Positions 1 through 8,222 of a DNA stretch of 20,166 bases are shown here, one piece after another. The stretch is taken from positions 1 to 20,166 of the forward strand of contig CAXNAA020000561.1 in NCBI GenBank assembly GCA_964200075.2, given 5' to 3'. Within the stretch, counting starts at the first letter, position 1, and each line of letters starts with the position of its first letter. The stretch comes from Sphacelaria rigidula. Its lineage: Eukaryota > Phaeophyceae > Sphacelariales. The notes beneath the pieces were generated by a model, which did not search any database, was not told the origin of the DNA, and saw only the letters and a program-made list of their open reading frames with translations. The position numbers and the translations under genes were made by a program.

Positions 1-709
1 AAGTGTGGGGAAAGCACTGTTTTAGGCTTGAGCCTCATCTCGAAGTTAAACCTCAATTCTCACAATTTGTTGTTATAGATGATCGGCTGTTGAAAGCTGT
101 CACCTACACGATCAATTTGACACATCACTTGATCGCAACGACGTAGTCAGTCCATTGCAACAAAAGATCCCCTCTTCTTGCAGGAAAAACCGATTATTAG
201 TGCCTGAAAAAGTTTCAGGCCGAAATGCCCCCCCCAGGCGTAAAAATACTCTGTGCGGTATCTCACCAACCAGACCGCCGAATTCCTCGAATGGGGTACT
301 GTACGGTAGCTGCATGCACAGAACGTGTGCTCAAGCAAAAAAAAAAGTTGCCTATAAGGAACGCTAGAGCATCCACTCTGAATTCGATATTACGCTCTGA
401 ATCTCACGAATATGTTGTTTAATTAATGTGTGTGCTATTGTCCCATCTATTCTGGACGCCAGTCTACACTTTTCGGTATATGTGGGCGCACCATCCATCC
501 GGGGTCACACAGGAGGAAGGTCAACACAGAAGTTTTTCTGTGTTTGTTTGTTTTTCGTACTCCATCTTGCTTCTGCGGTGCTTGCCTTTGTATTTTATCG
601 CGAGAGGTGTTCAGCAGCCCCTTTCCTTCTTCGACCGTCAGGTCAAATTTTGCGTACCCACGACATAGTCGCTCTCCACTGTTGGGCATGGTGTGAGAAA
701 AAAATCCCA
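1..709. other. No gene recognised
   Basis: Reading frames here are short and overlap in several frames without splice or domain support. The only structure noted is a small stem-loop, GCCTGAAA-AAG-TTTCAGGC, near 201-219. I see nothing else that I can support. Confidence 0.5.
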
Positions 710-790
710 GATCCCTCCGAGACTTGAACCCACGACCCAACCGTTGGAAGGTTTCGAGGTTACCCGCATTTCGAAAAATCTCACAGGACC
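710..790 (-). tRNA. tRNA-like relic (anticodon loop would read CCA), possible SINE head
   Basis: On the minus strand a T-arm-like B box, GGGTTCAAGTC, sits at about 720-732. Before it is a 4-base-pair stem, AACC/GGTT, closing the loop TTCCAAC (U33, anticodon CCA, A37). The ends GGTCC and GGATC can pair, and a run of seven T follows about six bases beyond (698-704), as for RNA polymerase III. The D-arm region is too long and only weakly paired, and the T stem is imperfect. I read it as a decayed tRNA or tRNA-derived SINE, not a working tRNA-Trp gene. Confidence 0.35.
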
Positions 791-865
791 ATTCATTGAT
801 GTCAAGTGAAAAAAACGACATAGATAGTTATATCTGGGCTTGATATATCTCCTCGAAGAAAATGA

Positions 866-1024
866 GCGATCTCCGAGAAAAATGCAAGTTTGAGCAGGAA
901 AAACTGCGGTCACTGGAAGAACGCACAGGTGTGCTGGAACTGTCTCAACGATTACAACAAGGAATTCCAAGATGTCAACATCCGCCTAGCTCTTATTTTT
1001 ACTCTACTCTCTTTTACGGTGTAA
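866..1024 (+). other. Coding-like segment with a C-x-H-x6-C-x2-C pattern, no start codon
   Basis: In this plus frame the reading is KNCGHWKNAQVCWNCLNDY followed by NKEFQDVNIRLA and, after a short hydrophobic stretch, a stop. The Cys and His spacing (codons at 905, 911, 932 and 941) resembles one half of a zinc-binding finger, and many codons end in C, like genuine coding DNA. There is no ATG and no convincing splice donor after it. An overlapping frame from 862 (MSDLREKCKFEQEKLRSLEE) also looks charged and helical, so the true frame is unclear. It is probably a decayed gene or element fragment. Confidence 0.2.
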
Positions 1025-1090
1025 AACACGCAGAAGCTCCAAAAAGGCAGTTTTCCAGACTTTCGTTTTTGTTTGCCAAAAGAAGCGGCA

Positions 1091-1196
1091 TTAACCCTTG
1101 GACCGTGAGGTTAGTCTTTCTGGATCATGCACACTTTTTTTCACTTGAAATTGATGCCGATTCAACAGAAGACTAACCTCGCGGTCTAAGGGTTAA
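1091..1196. repeat. Long hairpin: 28-base inverted repeat around a 50-base loop
   Basis: TTAACCCTTGGACCGTGAGG plus TTAGTCTT (1,091-1,118) is mirrored at 1,169-1,196 with 26 of 28 positions complementary. The loop contains a T-rich stretch and TCACTTGA, which also occurs in inverted form near 806. It is probably a small foldback element or its remnant. A terminator role is unlikely in this context. Confidence 0.7.
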
Positions 1197-1253
1197 CGGT
1201 GAACATTTCGTTAGAATCTCACAGGACTATCGGGTGCCGACGTGAGAGGCTGG

Positions 1254-1508
1254 AGCAATGTAACGGTAGGGGTGCACTTTTTTCGCGAAATTATGTCTAG
1301 TTCGGGGGCTCCTAATGATTCTACATGCACAAAAATATGGGTCAGGTCAACCCCGTTTGCAAATTCATTCGGGATATCCCCAGCACAATGGAGTAGTAAT
1401 CCTGGCGTACTTTCATAATTGTTCGTAGGTCGTGTTTTGCATGAGATAGAGGGCTCCTAATAATTCCAACCTCAGAAAATATATGTGCACACCCCTACCG
1501 TAGCATTA
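1254..1508. mobile_element. Short element with ~25-base terminal inverted repeats
   Basis: The left end GAGCAATGTAACGGTAGGGGTG and the reverse complement of the right end GAGTAATGCTACGGTAGGGGTG agree apart from three bases, and both continue to GCAC. The interior holds a direct repeat, GGGCTCCTAATRATTC, at about 1,304 and 1,451. At about 255 bases with no coding capacity it fits a MITE. No target-site duplication is obvious. Confidence 0.6.
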
Positions 1509-2158
1509 CTCGCTGACAGAACTCCCAGAGGTGCCGGGTACGGGTAATTGCCGGGTAAATTCCGCGGGTGTACAAAAAATCCTACCCTACAAAATACAAC
1601 CTTGCAAATAGGAACCTCCTTCCGTTTTTATACCGCAAGGGAGATAATTGGACGCTCATTGGTTGAGACGATTGCTTGGCGCAAATCGAGATTCGCCTCC
1701 GACGTGTCGGTGCGGAAGATACTATAACGCGAACCTGGCTGCTTCACCAACGAAACGATCATCCACTATCCGAACTTCGTCCTTGAGTTCGTGGAAACGA
1801 GGAAGAGAGATTAGCGCCAATCAGGCCACCGCGGTCCATGAGCACGTCAAAGCAAAGCGACAAGCAAACGGACGATATCCATGAGACTGAGCGGCACATC
1901 TTCCAGCGGCAGTGACAGTGAGTATGAGTGTATTGTCACAGCACCAACCGTCACGTCTGACAACTCACGCGACAACTCACAGGACTCAGCTACGGCGAAA
2001 ACGAGAAACTAGTGGGTGCAGATATTCGGGCAGCCGAGAATTGTTGCAGCACAGCGAAACTGCGGCGTTCGCTCGCCATAAGTCCATTTGAATAAACCCG
2101 ATTCACATGCTGAAGCAGTGGGCTTCGTACGCGACCGATGTCGCATTCTCGTCGTTGA
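1509..2158. other. No gene recognised; possible decayed coding fragments
   Basis: A few stretches look coding-like but are interrupted, for example CFTNETIIHYPNFVLEFVET in one plus frame near 1,750-1,810, and a Ser/Asp-rich 39-codon ORF (MRLSGTSSSGSDSEYE...) at about 1,881-2,009. They do not join into a model and I do not recognise them. Confidence 0.4.
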
Positions 2159-2517
2159 ATGTTCGGAGTTGTTTTTCTTGCCATTGCCTGTGCTGGCACC
2201 AGACACAAAACGTACCTCAAGGTGAGCCACGCTTGCTCATTATGTGGCTTGAGTTGATGTCGGCTTCCTCCTTGCAGAGACTCACCTTGATTCACAGTGT
2301 TTCAATAGCAACCGGTATTAGGACAGTGGCCTTAGCCGGGCACATACTAAACGTACGTGTTGCCGAGCTGATATGCCTTTCTAGGGGTAATCGATAATAC
2401 ATCGTCGTTGTTGTACAGGTTAGGAGAAGTGCGAGAGCAATCTACCAGCCCATCACCATAAACGTGACGATTCGTTTGTGCGCGAAGACTGCACCGACGC
2501 GAGTATGGAATACGTGA
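2159..2517 (+). CDS. Speculative three-exon small protein (78 residues, signal-like N-terminus)
   Basis: A chain of three exons, 2,159-2,221, 2,278-2,352 and 2,419-2,517, keeps phase 0 throughout. The donors are AAG|GTGAGC and AAC|GTACGT, and the acceptors are TTCCTCCTTGCAG and GTTGTTGTACAG. The product would start MFGVVFLAIACAG, a short hydrophobic stretch like a signal peptide, and end TRVWNT before a TGA. The introns would be only 56 and 66 bases, much shorter than those of the neighbouring gene. Other frames over this area are also open, so chance is a real alternative. I do not recognise it. Confidence 0.2.
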
Positions 2518-3384
2518 AAGTATACTTGATGGAGTGAGTGCACAGTAGCCGAGAAAACAAGCGGCAGTGCTCTCACTGAGGCCGTGCTCTCGTGAGAGCG
2601 TTCCACTACCACCGTGACGGGATACCCTTGAATATTTTTGTCTGCATTGCGGCACTCTCTTTGCATTGCGGTATCCTCCGGCACTACAGCGTCCCCTCAC
2701 ATTGCCTGCCACTACCCCAACCCCCACAGGTCGTTCTTGTCCAGATGGTGGTCGAGTCAGATGAGATTGTGCGGGATGGGAGAACCTCAACTCCCCGCGA
2801 AGAGGACGACCGTAACACGTAGTGTTTAATGGTGAGACATCCATGAGGCAGTGTAGCCCGTGGGTGTTTCTCGAAGTGGCGATACCAGAAAATGAAGCAA
2901 CTCATTCGAGGCTGTCATTCATATGCACGATATCAGTGAGCGTTGGGCCGAGCAATCTGGGTAGGATGTAGCTCACTATTCATTAGACTCCCCGAACATG
3001 CCACGGCGCTTTGCGTTTGGTGATTGCGAGCCTGGTCCGGCGAAAACCCGACGTACTCCATCCGGACTTTGTAGGGATCCGCGGTCGATGGGGATATGAT
3101 TATGGCATGCAAAACCCTGAGTGCACCATCTCCCTCGTATTGGTGCGGCCTCCTCCACCGCATTACGGTGTCCCCCCAGCCCACATGGAACTCGTCCAAG
3201 CAAATAAAAAACATCGGAGATTTTATATAAAAATGGATATTGCTGCAAAGCCCCTCCCCCCTATTCTGCAATTATGCATCCGAGGCTTGGGAAACGCGGT
3301 AAACCCACGACACTTGATGGTCTTATAGCGCGTATTTGCATCTTTGATCTGGGTGGGTTGCACGCGCGGGGGATTCTGCCGTAT
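2518..3384. other. No gene recognised
   Basis: Several overlapping frames are open on both strands, none with a recognisable domain. A good acceptor-like tract, ACCCCAACCCCCACAG, lies near 2,715-2,730, followed by an open frame reading VVLVQMVVESDEIVRDGRTS to a stop at about 2,821. No matching upstream exon in the right phase is convincing. A short direct repeat, GCATTGCGG, lies near 2,643 and 2,663. Confidence 0.4.
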
Positions 3385-3405
3385 TGTGGGGGAGGGGGGG
3401 GGGCG
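3385..3405 (+). repeat. G-run able to form a G-quadruplex
   Basis: A nearly unbroken run of G on the plus strand (GTGGGGGAGGGGGGGGGGGCG), just before the tandem repeat. Other G or C runs of 7-12 bases occur in this left part at about 228, 3,873, 4,447 and 5,251, often at or near repeat elements. Confidence 0.6.
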
Positions 3406-3415
3406 TACTTATTTT

Positions 3416-3535
3416 TTGCTTGCCTTAGTCATTTGACCATTGACCACGCATCCCTTTCGAGACGGAGCACCCCTCATTTGTTGCTTGCCTTAGTCGTTTG
3501 ATCATTGACCTCGCATCCCTTTCGAGATGGATCAC
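3416..3535 (+). repeat. Two-copy tandem repeat, period 65
   Basis: A unit beginning TTGCTTGCCTTAGTC and ending CGAGAYGGAKCACC occurs at 3,416 and again at 3,481, with five or so differences over about 58 bases. No coding role is apparent. Confidence 0.8.
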
Positions 3536-3546
3536 CGTTCCTACTC

Positions 3547-3843
3547 CTAATAGAGACACCTCCAACACTCCGGCGCGCCTTCCGTTTCTTCCATACACCA
3601 CACGGAAACTCTTACATATCTTATCTCATCCACGTCCTGTTTCGCCGTCTCTGGCCACCATCTATCTCCTAGTATAGCCATCATTTTCTCCCTACTATCT
3701 GATGTATCAAACGATTTCATGCCATCTTCGTTCACGTCCCGCATTTCCCCCTCTAGCATGTCCCGTTCCTCTTGGCATAGTTCACTATCTGCCACTATTA
3801 ATAGATGGCTTCTGCTCTCTATTGCTTGGACACAGGAGGGCAT
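3547..3843 (-). CDS. Open reading frame of a dispersed coding repeat, function unknown
   Basis: A 98-codon frame (ATG at 3,843, TAG stop at 3,547) with a peptide including LCQEERDMLEGEMRDVNED, REKMMAILGDRWWPETAKQD and VWCMEETEGAPECWRCLY. The composition (Trp-rich, charged, few low-complexity runs) looks like a real protein fragment, and the LGDRWWPETAKQ part recurs at the right edge of the window with 50 of 52 bases identical. That points to a transposon-borne or otherwise repeated gene fragment. I do not recognise the family. The upstream sequence does not continue convincingly in any frame, so it is probably a truncated copy. Confidence 0.45.
   Translation of the reverse strand: MPSCVQAIESRSHLLIVADSELCQEERDMLEGEMRDVNEDGMKSFDTSDSREKMMAILGDRWWPETAKQDVDEIRYVRVSVWCMEETEGAPECWRCLY
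3636..3687 (-). repeat. Dispersed repeat, copy 1
   Basis: This 52-base segment is the reverse complement of the last 52 bases of the window, with two mismatches. It encodes MAILGDRWWPETAKQ in the frame of the surrounding ORF. Similarity stops on the 5' side (towards 3,700). On the other side the comparison is cut by the window edge. Confidence 0.85.
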
Positions 3844-4223
3844 TTCTGTGCATCAACTTCCTCCTCCGTATACGGGGGGGGATATGTACCCAGAACGGTT
3901 CTGCAGCACAGACGAAAAATCGAACGAGTACAAACCTGCCGACCGTCTGCGTTTGCGCGCATCCACGTGTGCACAATGGATAACACGAAGTGGCGACGCT
4001 CTGTACGGGGGGCAAAAATTGTATGAGTTGATTGACTGATTGTCGCACATCAAGTCATCCCCGAAGGATTCAGCCGTGGTTATGAGAGAGACGTACCTAG
4101 GGTAAACAAAACGAAAACAATCGCTAAAGAAACAGGAAAATGGGAGAAAAAAAAGGGGAAGATAAAAAGAGTCTAAGCAAAATCAGAGCGAAGTAGACAA
4201 AAATAGAAGGAAAGTGGAGGAAA
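3844..4223. other. No gene recognised
   Basis: Mixed-frame sequence with G-runs near 3,873 and 4,006, then an A- and G-rich stretch (about 4,085-4,220) leading into foldback element A. No coding or RNA feature is supported. Confidence 0.4.
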
Positions 4224-4625
4224 CACACGCGGCCATTTGGCTACTCCCAAAAACCCCACCACACAAAAATTGACCCCTCCAGACGGGTCAGTTTTGTCCA
4301 TGGAGGTGTTTTAATCCCTCTGGAGGGGTCAAATTTAAGCTTTCCAGAGAGATTAAACACCGCTAGAGGAATGAGTGACCTCTAGAGGGATTTCATGTTG
4401 TGTTGTATCCCCCAAAGTGCACATAATCCCTCGAGGGGAGCTACATCCCCCCCCCCCTGTAGAGTGACTTTGTGTGGGCTATTCCTCTAGCGGTGTTTCA
4501 TTCCTGTGGAGGGGTTTCCTATTAAGCCTCCAGAGGGATCATACGCCTCCAGAGCCTTTTCTTCATCTAGAGGGATCAATTTTCGTGTGGAAGGAGTTTT
4601 GGGGCTAGCCAGATGGCCGCGTGTG
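4224..4625. mobile_element. Foldback element A: ~60-base terminal inverted repeats and a repeated CCTCYAGAGGG motif
   Basis: The left end (CACACGCGGCCATTTGGCTA onwards, to about 4,283) and the reverse complement of the right end (CACACGCGGCCATCTGGCTA, from about 4,566) match over some 60 bases with few differences and small indels. A second internal pair is AAACACCGCTAGAGGAAT (about 4,354) and its complement (about 4,482). Both pairs centre near 4,425, so the whole element can fold on itself. The interior holds about a dozen copies of a palindromic motif close to CCTCYAGAGGG, spaced some 15-45 bases apart. No protein is encoded. It looks like a non-autonomous foldback or MITE-type DNA element. 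Confidence 0.75.
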
Positions 4626-4670
4626 AAGGAGAAGGACAAGCTGAAAGAAAAACTGGAAATGTAAGGAAAT

Positions 4671-5037
4671 ATAACATGTGGTCAATCGGCTCTCATCCAG
4701 CGTAGTATTATTCAATCCTCAGCGTATTTCGTAATACCCTGCTGTGGTCGCTGTTGCTTGCTCCAGAGCATTTTTATTCCTGAGATCCTGTGGAAGACTT
4801 GATTTTCTCAAGAGGAATATGTAGCTTCTACAGGTTTCACACAATGAGGTATACTCGTGCTCTTGAGCAATCTTGACCCTCTAGGGGTTTTTTTCTGAAA
4901 CATTGTCGACGGGCAAGCCTTGTGGCGGGTAAGTCCAGAGGAATATTTGCACTCTAGAGTATATTCATATCGTCTATTATAGAGTGTATAATATCCGCTA
5001 GAGTAATTTGAGGGGAGCCGATTGGCCACGCGTGTAA
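4671..5037. mobile_element. Foldback element B, related ends to element A
   Basis: The left end reads ACATGTGGTCAATCGGCTCT and the reverse complement of the right end reads ACACGCGTGGCCAATCGGCTCC, a terminal inverted repeat of about 20 bases. The termini share the ACACGCG..GGCCA..GGCT..CCC pattern with the element beside it. The interior again carries CCTCTAGGGG- and TCTAGAG-type motifs but is AT-richer and more decayed. A 10-base direct repeat, ACTGGAAATG, lies at 4,652-4,661 and 5,040-5,049. It could be a target duplication, although it is not directly adjacent to the left end. Confidence 0.6.
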
Positions 5038-5049
5038 ACACTGGAAATG

Positions 5050-5473
5050 GCCACCTCCTGCAGCATGGCTTCAGGTCAGTAGGACCGTGTCAAAAGAACA
5101 CGCACACTGATACACCAAACAAAACAAGATACCGTGGAAGCAGAGTGCTGTATGTCGGGACGACACTATTCAATGAGGGTATGAGCTCTCACCACAAGTC
5201 CTATTAAAGCAAGGTACAGACACTTCTACTGTATAATACTGGAATTGTTTTGGGGGGGGGGCGAGAGAGATGGAGAGAGCAGAGATTATGGCAGAAAAAT
5301 ACGGGAGCGATGGAACCCAAGGACAGATAGGGTGTGTACAGGAGCACAACCAGGAGCACCCCAAGGCCACATGCCAAGGACAAGGTCAACAGCCGACGGG
5401 AGAGGACAGAGTTAGATCACTTTCTGTATCAACTCTGGTTCCCTCACTCATCTCTAGTCGGGTGTAAATCGGG
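5050..5473. other. No gene recognised, between foldback element B and the LINE remnant
   Basis: It contains a G-run followed by a purine-rich GAGAGAGATGGAGAGAG stretch (about 5,251-5,290). Short open frames have no domain content. The LINE 3' end may extend into it, but no poly(A) or repeat tail was found to mark it. Confidence 0.4.
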
Positions 5474-5580
5474 CTACTCTGTCGACCATTTCCATCCTGA
5501 CTTCCTCGCGAGTTGTTGCTGTTGTTGTGTCAGCAATGGCGACTCTCCGATCGGCGCCATTCGATGCAGCAGCTTCTTGC

Positions 5581-6345
5581 TTATGGCGAAGGCCTGATCG
5601 GTGTTTTTCCTCCCGTCTCCACGCTTCCTTGAACTCCCCCGCCGCTTTCCCGACTCCCAGGTGCCATTACCCATGTTCTTCGCAGCAATGACCCAATTGT
5701 GCGTATCTTTGGACCTCCACAAGGTAGACCAACCATTTCCGTCATGCTCCCAGGTGTGCAAGAGCCTCTATGGTGCGCGCAGTCTCTCCTGGACGTAATC
5801 CCCACAGTGTTTGGAGCGTTGGCCAGCCTCCTCGGACCCTCGTGCGCTGACTGTCCGAACACGATTCGCTTTGGAGGATGCCATGCGTGCTGCTGGACAA
5901 GGGCCCCCGCGAGCCAGAGTTGACGCTCGCAAATGGTCGTCTCGACATCCTCGCAGTTGGTAATCTCGAGCACTTCTCGGTATGAAAGGGTCTTGTGACT
6001 AGTTCGTCCCTTCCTATCGAATCCAGCCACTCGCGGCAAAATCTTGCAGTTGATAATGCGCAGACGCTTGACGCCCTCGGGGCGCAGCGTCCATGTAGCA
6101 CATCCATACAGCATAGCTTCCTCCAGTGCCTCCGCTTAGAGCAACCGGAGTTCAATAGGTTGTTGGTCTTTGGGTCGATCGTAGAGTTAGACTATATACT
6201 TTTGAAGGCGTGTCCAGGTATCGCTACTGTGACGTCTGATTTCGACGGAATTATGCATCTGCGCCGACAGCACCGTCAAAGTAGACACACTAGACCGTCT
6301 GCTTATACCGTTGGTTCGATAAGAATATGCTCAGTGGGACTTTGA
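5581..6345 (-). pseudogene. LINE remnant: reverse transcriptase C-terminal part, palm deleted
   Basis: MFVTRRHQELGRAIKVPLSIF (ending near 6,320) precedes the expected catalytic motif A, but the next recognisable residues are RYKQTV*CVYFDGAVGADA (near 6,300-6,260), which normally follow the YADD box by some distance. The segment that should hold motif A and the YADD catalytic box is therefore absent. Downstream are SVEIRRHSSDTWTRLQKY, *LYDRPKDQQP, a one-base frameshift near 6,140, AEALEEAMLYGCATWTLR, SYREVLEITNCEDVETTICE and PPKRIVFG. These are typical of the region after the thumb in such elements. Confidence 0.82.
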
Positions 6346-6385
6346 TTGCTCGCCCCAACTCCTGGTGTCGGCGTGTCACAAACAT

Positions 6386-7400
6386 GATGTCGGTGGGCGA
6401 TCATTAGCACCGCAATACACGCTGTTATTATTCCAGGAAGATTCCTGCCCCTCGCAGAAAGCGCCGACTCTGTGGGCTACGAGGTCGAGGAGAACTCCAC
6501 CAGCACGTGCTTGGAGGGACGTGCCCCCATAGCTACCACACTCGATCCTATTCTATTTTTTGTGTAACACTTCGATGGCGGCGTCTGTTCAATCCTACAG
6601 CACCTCGCCAGATGTCCAAGCGGTAGCGATGTGTAAGTGGTTACAGAATCTCCGAAGGCTCCCTGACCAGTCCAAGCTTGAAGGGATTTGAAGGTGACCC
6701 GCACGGACCCATCTCTTTGCCGTGAGCCATAGCTCTCAGGGCGTCCTCTGTTTCACTCGGGCTTAGTGGGTCTTCAATTCGATATCACGTTCGGTCGTTG
6801 CACGGTGTTCTCGATCACAGCTCGGTTGATTGTCACCTCATGACATTGAGCAAGGTGGAAATTACTGTCCCCATCTCATGAATTGGACCCTTGTCCCACA
6901 GTAGGTTCCCGTCCTCGCCCTTCATTTACCACCCACTCTCCTCTTTCCGTTCCGTCAATCTCCGTCTTCCTTTCAGATGTCTCTATCATCCTTTCATGTC
7001 TCAAGTCTGATATACTCCTCCACGTTTTTTGCATACACATCCAGGTACCTGATCCCTGCACGCTGCTCGCAAGGTACGCCACGTGGGGTTACCCCCAGGT
7101 CCTGTTTGCACCGTCGATTTCACCCTCTCCTCCTCATTCTAGGCCTGTTTGAACCTGGTTCGGGTGGCAGCATCACCGAACCACCCCGGTATGCGTGGCT
7201 TTCGTGTCTAATGGGGCGCTACCTTCTCTGCGGAGGTCCGGAGCATGTCTATAAAGTTTGCAGCCACTGACTGCATCGACTGTAATGCCAGTTTTATCCT
7301 GCTTGAGGTTGTCGATGAAAATCTGAGTGAGTTGGTCGCGACTATCGGTGCCAGACATTGTTACTCGCTTGCCTATCGGTTTGTGCACATTGGAGATTCG
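6386..7400 (-). pseudogene. LINE remnant: linker and N-terminal part of reverse transcriptase
   Basis: The linker segment (SRDQLTQIFIDN, then GWFGDAATRTRFKQ and EDGNLLWDKG near 6,890) joins the endonuclease to the reverse transcriptase. From about 6,770 downwards come the N-terminal RT landmarks: TEDALRAMAHGKEMGPCGSP (the usual VGPDGLP motif, with its Asp now Cys), SGEVL*D*TDAAIEVLHKK*, IECGSYGGTSLQARAGGVLL and LVAHRVGAFCEGQE. At least three in-frame stops and several frame changes are visible. Confidence 0.8.
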
Positions 7401-8222
7401 CCGAGATCTGTCGCGTACGAATCGACCAACGAGCCGCACTGAGGCGCACACGATGCTGTGGCCAGAGTCCTGCGAGTTGGGTTGTTGATCGTGGTCGTGG
7501 GCGGCAAATTTCCAACAAGTCTGTGGTGATTTTGCTGTATCAGGACGTAATCAGTGCGTTCTTATCCGCGGGACGATTCGCAATACCATTGGACATACGC
7601 AACGCGCCTCTCTTTGTGGGAAAAAACAAAGCTTCATCAGGGCAAGGCTGTTGTCACGTGCAAGTTCTGGCAAAGCTGTTGAGGTGCGATTGCTGCCACT
7701 CGCTCAAGAGTTCCGGCCATATGCCCCGAACATTTTATCGTCCCCCCCCTCCTGTTCTTACTCCAGTCCTGGCGCTAGTATCGGTCAAAGCAAACAGGTG
7801 GTGGTTGTTGGGCACTCGGTTCACGGTGCTGTCAAACTCCGTCCAGAACAGCTATTTATCTCCCCTTGGCTTTGATGTGTTTGTAGCGGCATAGGCAACG
7901 GCAAACGTGATAGCATCCATGTGCCTACCCGGTTAAATTCATCGGCATTAGACTTTCGCTGACGAGCGCCTGAGTCCACATAGCCTTATTGATGACCGAC
8001 TCCTTTAGCGCCAACCTAACCCTCTGTTGACCAGCCCTTCCCTTGACCCCTTTCGCCTCGCAGCACAAGACACGGTATCGCGCGGCAGAGAATTCACTTC
8101 GGCCCGGTTTCTTTGTCTCCTGCACTTCGATGATATCACAATCCACCGCTTGACACTTCTGCGAAACCCCCTCAGCATGGCCAGCCCCGTCTTTCCCGTG
8201 TATTCAACTGGGCAACTAACAA
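7400..8222 (-). pseudogene. LINE remnant: AP-endonuclease domain, inactivated
   Basis: The apurinic-type endonuclease nicks target DNA for retrotransposition. Visible in order: an N-terminal stretch AEGVSQKCQAVDCDIIEVQETKK (around 8,100-8,190), YRVLCCEAKGVKG, LALKESVINKAMWTQALVSE, then after a frame change AITFAVAYAATNTSK, FDSTVNRVPNNHHLFALTDTSARTGVR, MFGAYGRNS* and GHSIVCASVRLVGRF (near 7,450). The Glu of VQET is kept. The catalytic Asn of the DxNART motif reads Ser (DTSART), and the SDHN motif reads SGHS, so active-site residues are lost as well as the frame. Confidence 0.8.

Larger units (their letters stand above)
5474..8222 (-). mobile_element. Decayed non-LTR retrotransposon (LINE) with APE endonuclease and reverse transcriptase remnants
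   Basis: Reading the minus strand and moving between frames, the window gives an ordered series of LINE protein landmarks: DCDIIEVQETKKPGRSEF (endonuclease), a linker with GWFGDAATRTRF and EDGNLLWDKG, TEDALRAMAHGKEMGP and HKK*NRIECGSYGGTSL (N-terminal reverse transcriptase), DIMFVTRRHQELGRAIKVPL, then YKQTV and LYDRPKDQQP, and finally MLYGCATWTLR and SYREVLEITNCEDVETT (C-terminal part). The order is that of one full ORF2. Many frameshifts and stops interrupt it and a block of the catalytic domain is missing, so it is not functional. It lies directly downstream of the FBF1-like gene in the same orientation. Exact ends and target-site duplications were not found. Confidence 0.85.

Noticed and set aside
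40-52. CGAAGTTAA, resembling a conserved 5S rRNA stretch
   Set aside because: The rest of a 5S gene (helices and the other internal promoter boxes) is not present on either side.
447-821. 124-codon minus-strand open frame
   Set aside because: It runs across the tRNA-like relic and its T-run without any recognisable domain, so it is more likely chance.
2347-2844. 165-codon minus-strand open frame
   Set aside because: The composition looks arbitrary (many Arg, Ser, Cys and His residues), no family is recognisable and no splice or start context supports it.
5995-6345. Plus-strand open frame of 116 codons across the LINE remnant
   Set aside because: The minus strand gives recognisable reverse-transcriptase residues over the same bases, so this is a shadow.
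7358-7894. Plus-strand open frame of 178 codons
   Set aside because: It lies opposite the endonuclease remnant, which reads on the minus strand. It has no domain of its own.
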